Source: Cobetia amphilecti (GTDB lineage Bacteria; Pseudomonadota; Gammaproteobacteria; Pseudomonadales; Halomonadaceae). Taken from it: a stretch of 64,000 nucleotides of DNA. The stretch lies in the NCBI RefSeq assembly GCF_030010415.1, contig NZ_JASCSA010000001.1. One strand, given 5' to 3'. Both the position numbers and the translations under genes were made by a program. How positions within the stretch are numbered: the first letter of the stretch is position 1; each line of letters opens with the position of its first letter. This document shows, one piece after another, positions 62,121-64,000 of this stretch. The notes beneath the pieces were generated by a model. It saw only the letters and a program-made list of their open reading frames with translations, was not told the DNA's origin and did not search any database.

Positions 62121-62288
62121 AGTGACTCGATGGCGTCAGGTCATATTTTTCCACATCCACTGGAGCGTAGTTCTTGTCACTGCGACAGCTTGCCTGGACA
62201 ACATTGCGGCGAACTTGCTGACAAAAGGCTTCGCAGCTTTGCCATGACAATCATGCGCAATGGAACACGCACAATAGAGATCGTGCCA

Positions 62289-63629
62289 TCAGTAACCACC
62301 CTGTCCCGGCACCCAGTTGGTGCCCGCCAGCGGCACCCGGGCCATGGCCGCGGCTTCCACGTTCAGGGCGACCAGATCTTCCGGTTCCAGGTGGTGCAGG
62401 TGCGACTTGCCACAGGCACGTGCCAGGGTCTGGGCTTCCAGCGTCAGTACGCGCAGGTAGTTGGCCAGACGCTTGCCGGCTGCGACCGGGTCCAGTCGCT
62501 GACTCAGCTCTGGGTCCTGGGTGGAGATACCGGCCGGACACTTGCCATCCTGGAAGTCGTCATAGAAACCGGCGGCGGACCCCAGCTTCTGATACTCATC
62601 GGCATAGCGCGGATGATTGTCGCCCAGCGCAATCAAGGCGGCGGTACCGATGGCCACGGCGTCGGCACCCAGCGCGATCGTCTTGGCCACATCGGCGCCA
62701 TTGCGAATCCCGCCGGAGACGATCAGCTGCACCTCACGGTGCAGGCCCATCTCCTGCAGTGCCTGGGTGGCCTGGGGGATGGCGGCCATGGTCGGGATGC
62801 CGACGTGTTCGATGAAGACATCCTGGGTGGCGGCGGTGCCGCCCTGCATGCCATCCAGCACGATGACATCCGCGCCCGCCTTCACCGCCAGCTTGACGTC
62901 GTAGTAGGTGCGGGTCGCGCCGATCTTGACGTAGATCGGCACCTGCCAGTCGGTGATCTCACGCAGTTCGGCAATCTTGATCGCCAGGTCATCCGGGCCG
63001 GTCCAGTCCGGGTGGCGACAGGCACTGCGCTGGTCGATGCCCTGCGGCAGCGTGCGCATACCCGCGACCCGCTCGGAAATCTTCTGGCCCAGCAGCATGC
63101 CGCCACCGCCGGGCTTGGCGCCCTGGCCGAGCACGACTTCAATCGCATCGGCCTTGCGCAGGTCGTCCGGGTTCATGCCATAACGTGACGGCAGATACTG
63201 ATAGACGAGTCGCGAGGACTGGCCGCGCTCTTCCGGGGTCATGCCGCCATCGCCGGTGGTGGTGGAGGTGCCGATTTCCGAGGCACCACGCCCCAGCGCT
63301 TCCTTGGCCTGAGCGGACAGGGCACCGAAGCTCATGCCGGCGATGGTCACCGGCGTGCTGATCACGACCGGCTTCCTGGCATGGCGCGTGCCGAGCACGA
63401 CTTCGGTCTCGCACTTCTCGCGATAGCCTTCCAGTGGATAGCGCGACATGCTGGCGCCGAGGAACAGCAGGTCATCGAAATGCGGCACCTTGCGCTTGGC
63501 GCCCCAGCCACGGATATCGTAGATTCCCGTCTCCGCCGCCCGCTGGATCTCATGGATGACATCGCGGCCGAAGGTCGCAGATTCGCGCAGTGCCGGGTTG
63601 TAGGGCTGTGTTTGAGTCTCGTCGGTCAT
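62289..63629 (-). CDS. mgsC: Glutamate-synthase-like FMN subunit, probable N-methylglutamate synthase MgsC
   Basis: 446-aa protein of the glutamate-synthase FMN-domain family. SFGALSAQAKEALGRGASEIGTSTTTGDGG, AKPGGGGMLLGQKIS, VIVLDGMQGGTAATQ and VSGGIRNGADVAKTIALGADAV are family hallmarks. AGGA lies 8 bases before the ATG at 63629. Next to the GXGXG gene and the dmm operon it fits MgsC of N-methylglutamate synthase; the GlxD-like glutamate synthase is an alternative. Confidence 0.82.
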   Translation of the reverse strand: MTDETQTQPYNPALRESATFGRDVIHEIQRAAETGIYDIRGWGAKRKVPHFDDLLFLGASMSRYPLEGYREKCETEVVLGTRHARKPVVISTPVTIAGMSFGALSAQAKEALGRGASEIGTSTTTGDGGMTPEERGQSSRLVYQYLPSRYGMNPDDLRKADAIEVVLGQGAKPGGGGMLLGQKISERVAGMRTLPQGIDQRSACRHPDWTGPDDLAIKIAELREITDWQVPIYVKIGATRTYYDVKLAVKAGADVIVLDGMQGGTAATQDVFIEHVGIPTMAAIPQATQALQEMGLHREVQLIVSGGIRNGADVAKTIALGADAVAIGTAALIALGDNHPRYADEYQKLGSAAGFYDDFQDGKCPAGISTQDPELSQRLDPVAAGKRLANYLRVLTLEAQTLARACGKSHLHHLEPEDLVALNVEAAAMARVPLAGTNWVPGQGGY

Positions 63630-63643
63630 GTTGAGCATCCTGA

Positions 63644-64000
63644 TCAGTAGGCTGAGGCGTTGTCGACCTTGAAGTGATAGAGCTGACGCGCGGATCCATA
63701 ACGCGTGAAGCTGGCCGGGTCTTCATCGATTCCGGCACTCGCCAGCAACTCCGCCAGTTCTTCCAGGTGCTCGGCACGCATGTCCTTGGCGATGCAGTCC
63801 GCACCCAGCGATGCGACCGTGCCCTTCACGTAGATTCGCGCTTCATAGAGCGAATCGCCGAGCCCTTCACCGGCGTCGCCGCAGACCACCATGCGGCCCG
63901 CCTGGCCCATGAAGGCACTCATGGCCCCGATGTTGCCCTTGACGACGATATCCACGCCCTTCATCGAGATACCGCAGCGCGCCGAGGCATTGCCTTCGAT
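63644..64000 (-). CDS. mgsB: GXGXG-motif protein, probable MgsB, cut by right window edge
   Basis: 119 residues in frame to base 64000, with the N-terminus beyond the window. The glutamate-synthase GXGXG repeat domain is visible: VKGNIGAMSAFMGQAGRMVVCGDAGEGLGDSL. It ends 15 bp before the mgsC start. The rest of the mgs and likely gmaS/mgsA genes would lie to the right. Function is inferred from neighbours. Confidence 0.8.
   Translation of the reverse strand: MEGNASARCGISMKGVDIVVKGNIGAMSAFMGQAGRMVVCGDAGEGLGDSLYEARIYVKGTVASLGADCIAKDMRAEHLEELAELLASAGIDEDPASFTRYGSARQLYHFKVDNASAY

Larger units (their letters stand above)
61633..62288. other. Long AT-richer gap between dmm and mgs genes
   Basis: 656 bp without a gene. 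It holds the sigma-54-type promoter at 61719-61734, an AT-rich stretch (61780-61980) suited to IHF or activator binding, and the mgs terminator at 62091-62120. An NtrC-like site was not fixed. Confidence 0.5.

Overview
The window is a G+C-rich chromosomal segment of a marine or halophilic gammaproteobacterium. The gene types (three TRAP transporter sets, sulfonate and methylamine catabolism, a GAK-type kinase locus, RcnB-like proteins) look like Halomonadaceae, for example Cobetia or Halomonas; this is judged from gene content only. It holds about 60 genes, two cut by the window edges and three broken. No tRNA, rRNA, transposase, integrase or CRISPR array was seen.

Layout. 1-7.6 kb: a sulfonate operon on the minus strand (cuyA, an hpsN-type dehydrogenase, a DegT-family aminotransferase, TRAP dctP-dctQ-dctM) with a divergent LysR regulator. 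7.7-13.3 kb: a Trp-rich small protein; a TetR-linked cluster (2-hydroxyacid dehydrogenase, class II aldolase-like protein, TetR, aminotransferase); an Old Yellow Enzyme. 13.5-14.5 kb: a class A beta-lactamase. 14.6-22.3 kb: a phospho-signalling island around a GAK-like core (PhoU-APH fusion, ATP-grasp, HprK-related kinase, SixA-Nudix fusion) plus a histidine phosphatase, a metallophosphoesterase and an amphi-Trp protein. 22.5-25.4 kb: an FMN alpha-hydroxyacid dehydrogenase and a type II NADH dehydrogenase. 25.6-33.2 kb: GntR, an M20 amidohydrolase, a VanX/DdpX-type dipeptidase, a second TRAP set and a LysR. 33.3-40.9 kb: a lipoprotein, then a LysR-linked operon (D-glutamate cyclase-like protein, TRAP, DUF2848, amidase) in which three genes are disrupted. 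41-48.4 kb: small secreted proteins, oxidoreductases, an MRJP-like protein, an OpuAC-like protein, an ABM monooxygenase and a LysR. 48.8-64 kb: a methylated-amine and C1 module.

How the genes fit together. At the right end, dimethylamine monooxygenase genes, N-methylglutamate synthase subunits, an ammonium transporter and a four-subunit sarcosine-oxidase/N-methylglutamate-dehydrogenase operon joined to purU and folD form a coherent route. It would run from dimethylamine through methylamine and N-methylglutamate to methylene-THF, formate and ammonium. A good sigma-54 promoter match precedes the dmm operon. At the left end, TRAP uptake, an HpsN-type dehydrogenase and cysteate sulfo-lyase fit dihydroxypropanesulfonate or cysteate catabolism.

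Three points stand out. Short tandem repeats with unrelated units of 7-29 bp sit directly at the 3' ends of at least ten genes. The 34.7-38.7 kb operon carries a nonsense codon, a 5-bp tandem expansion and an exact 28-bp tandem duplication in three of its first four genes. The GAK-like kinase locus has unusual domain fusions.
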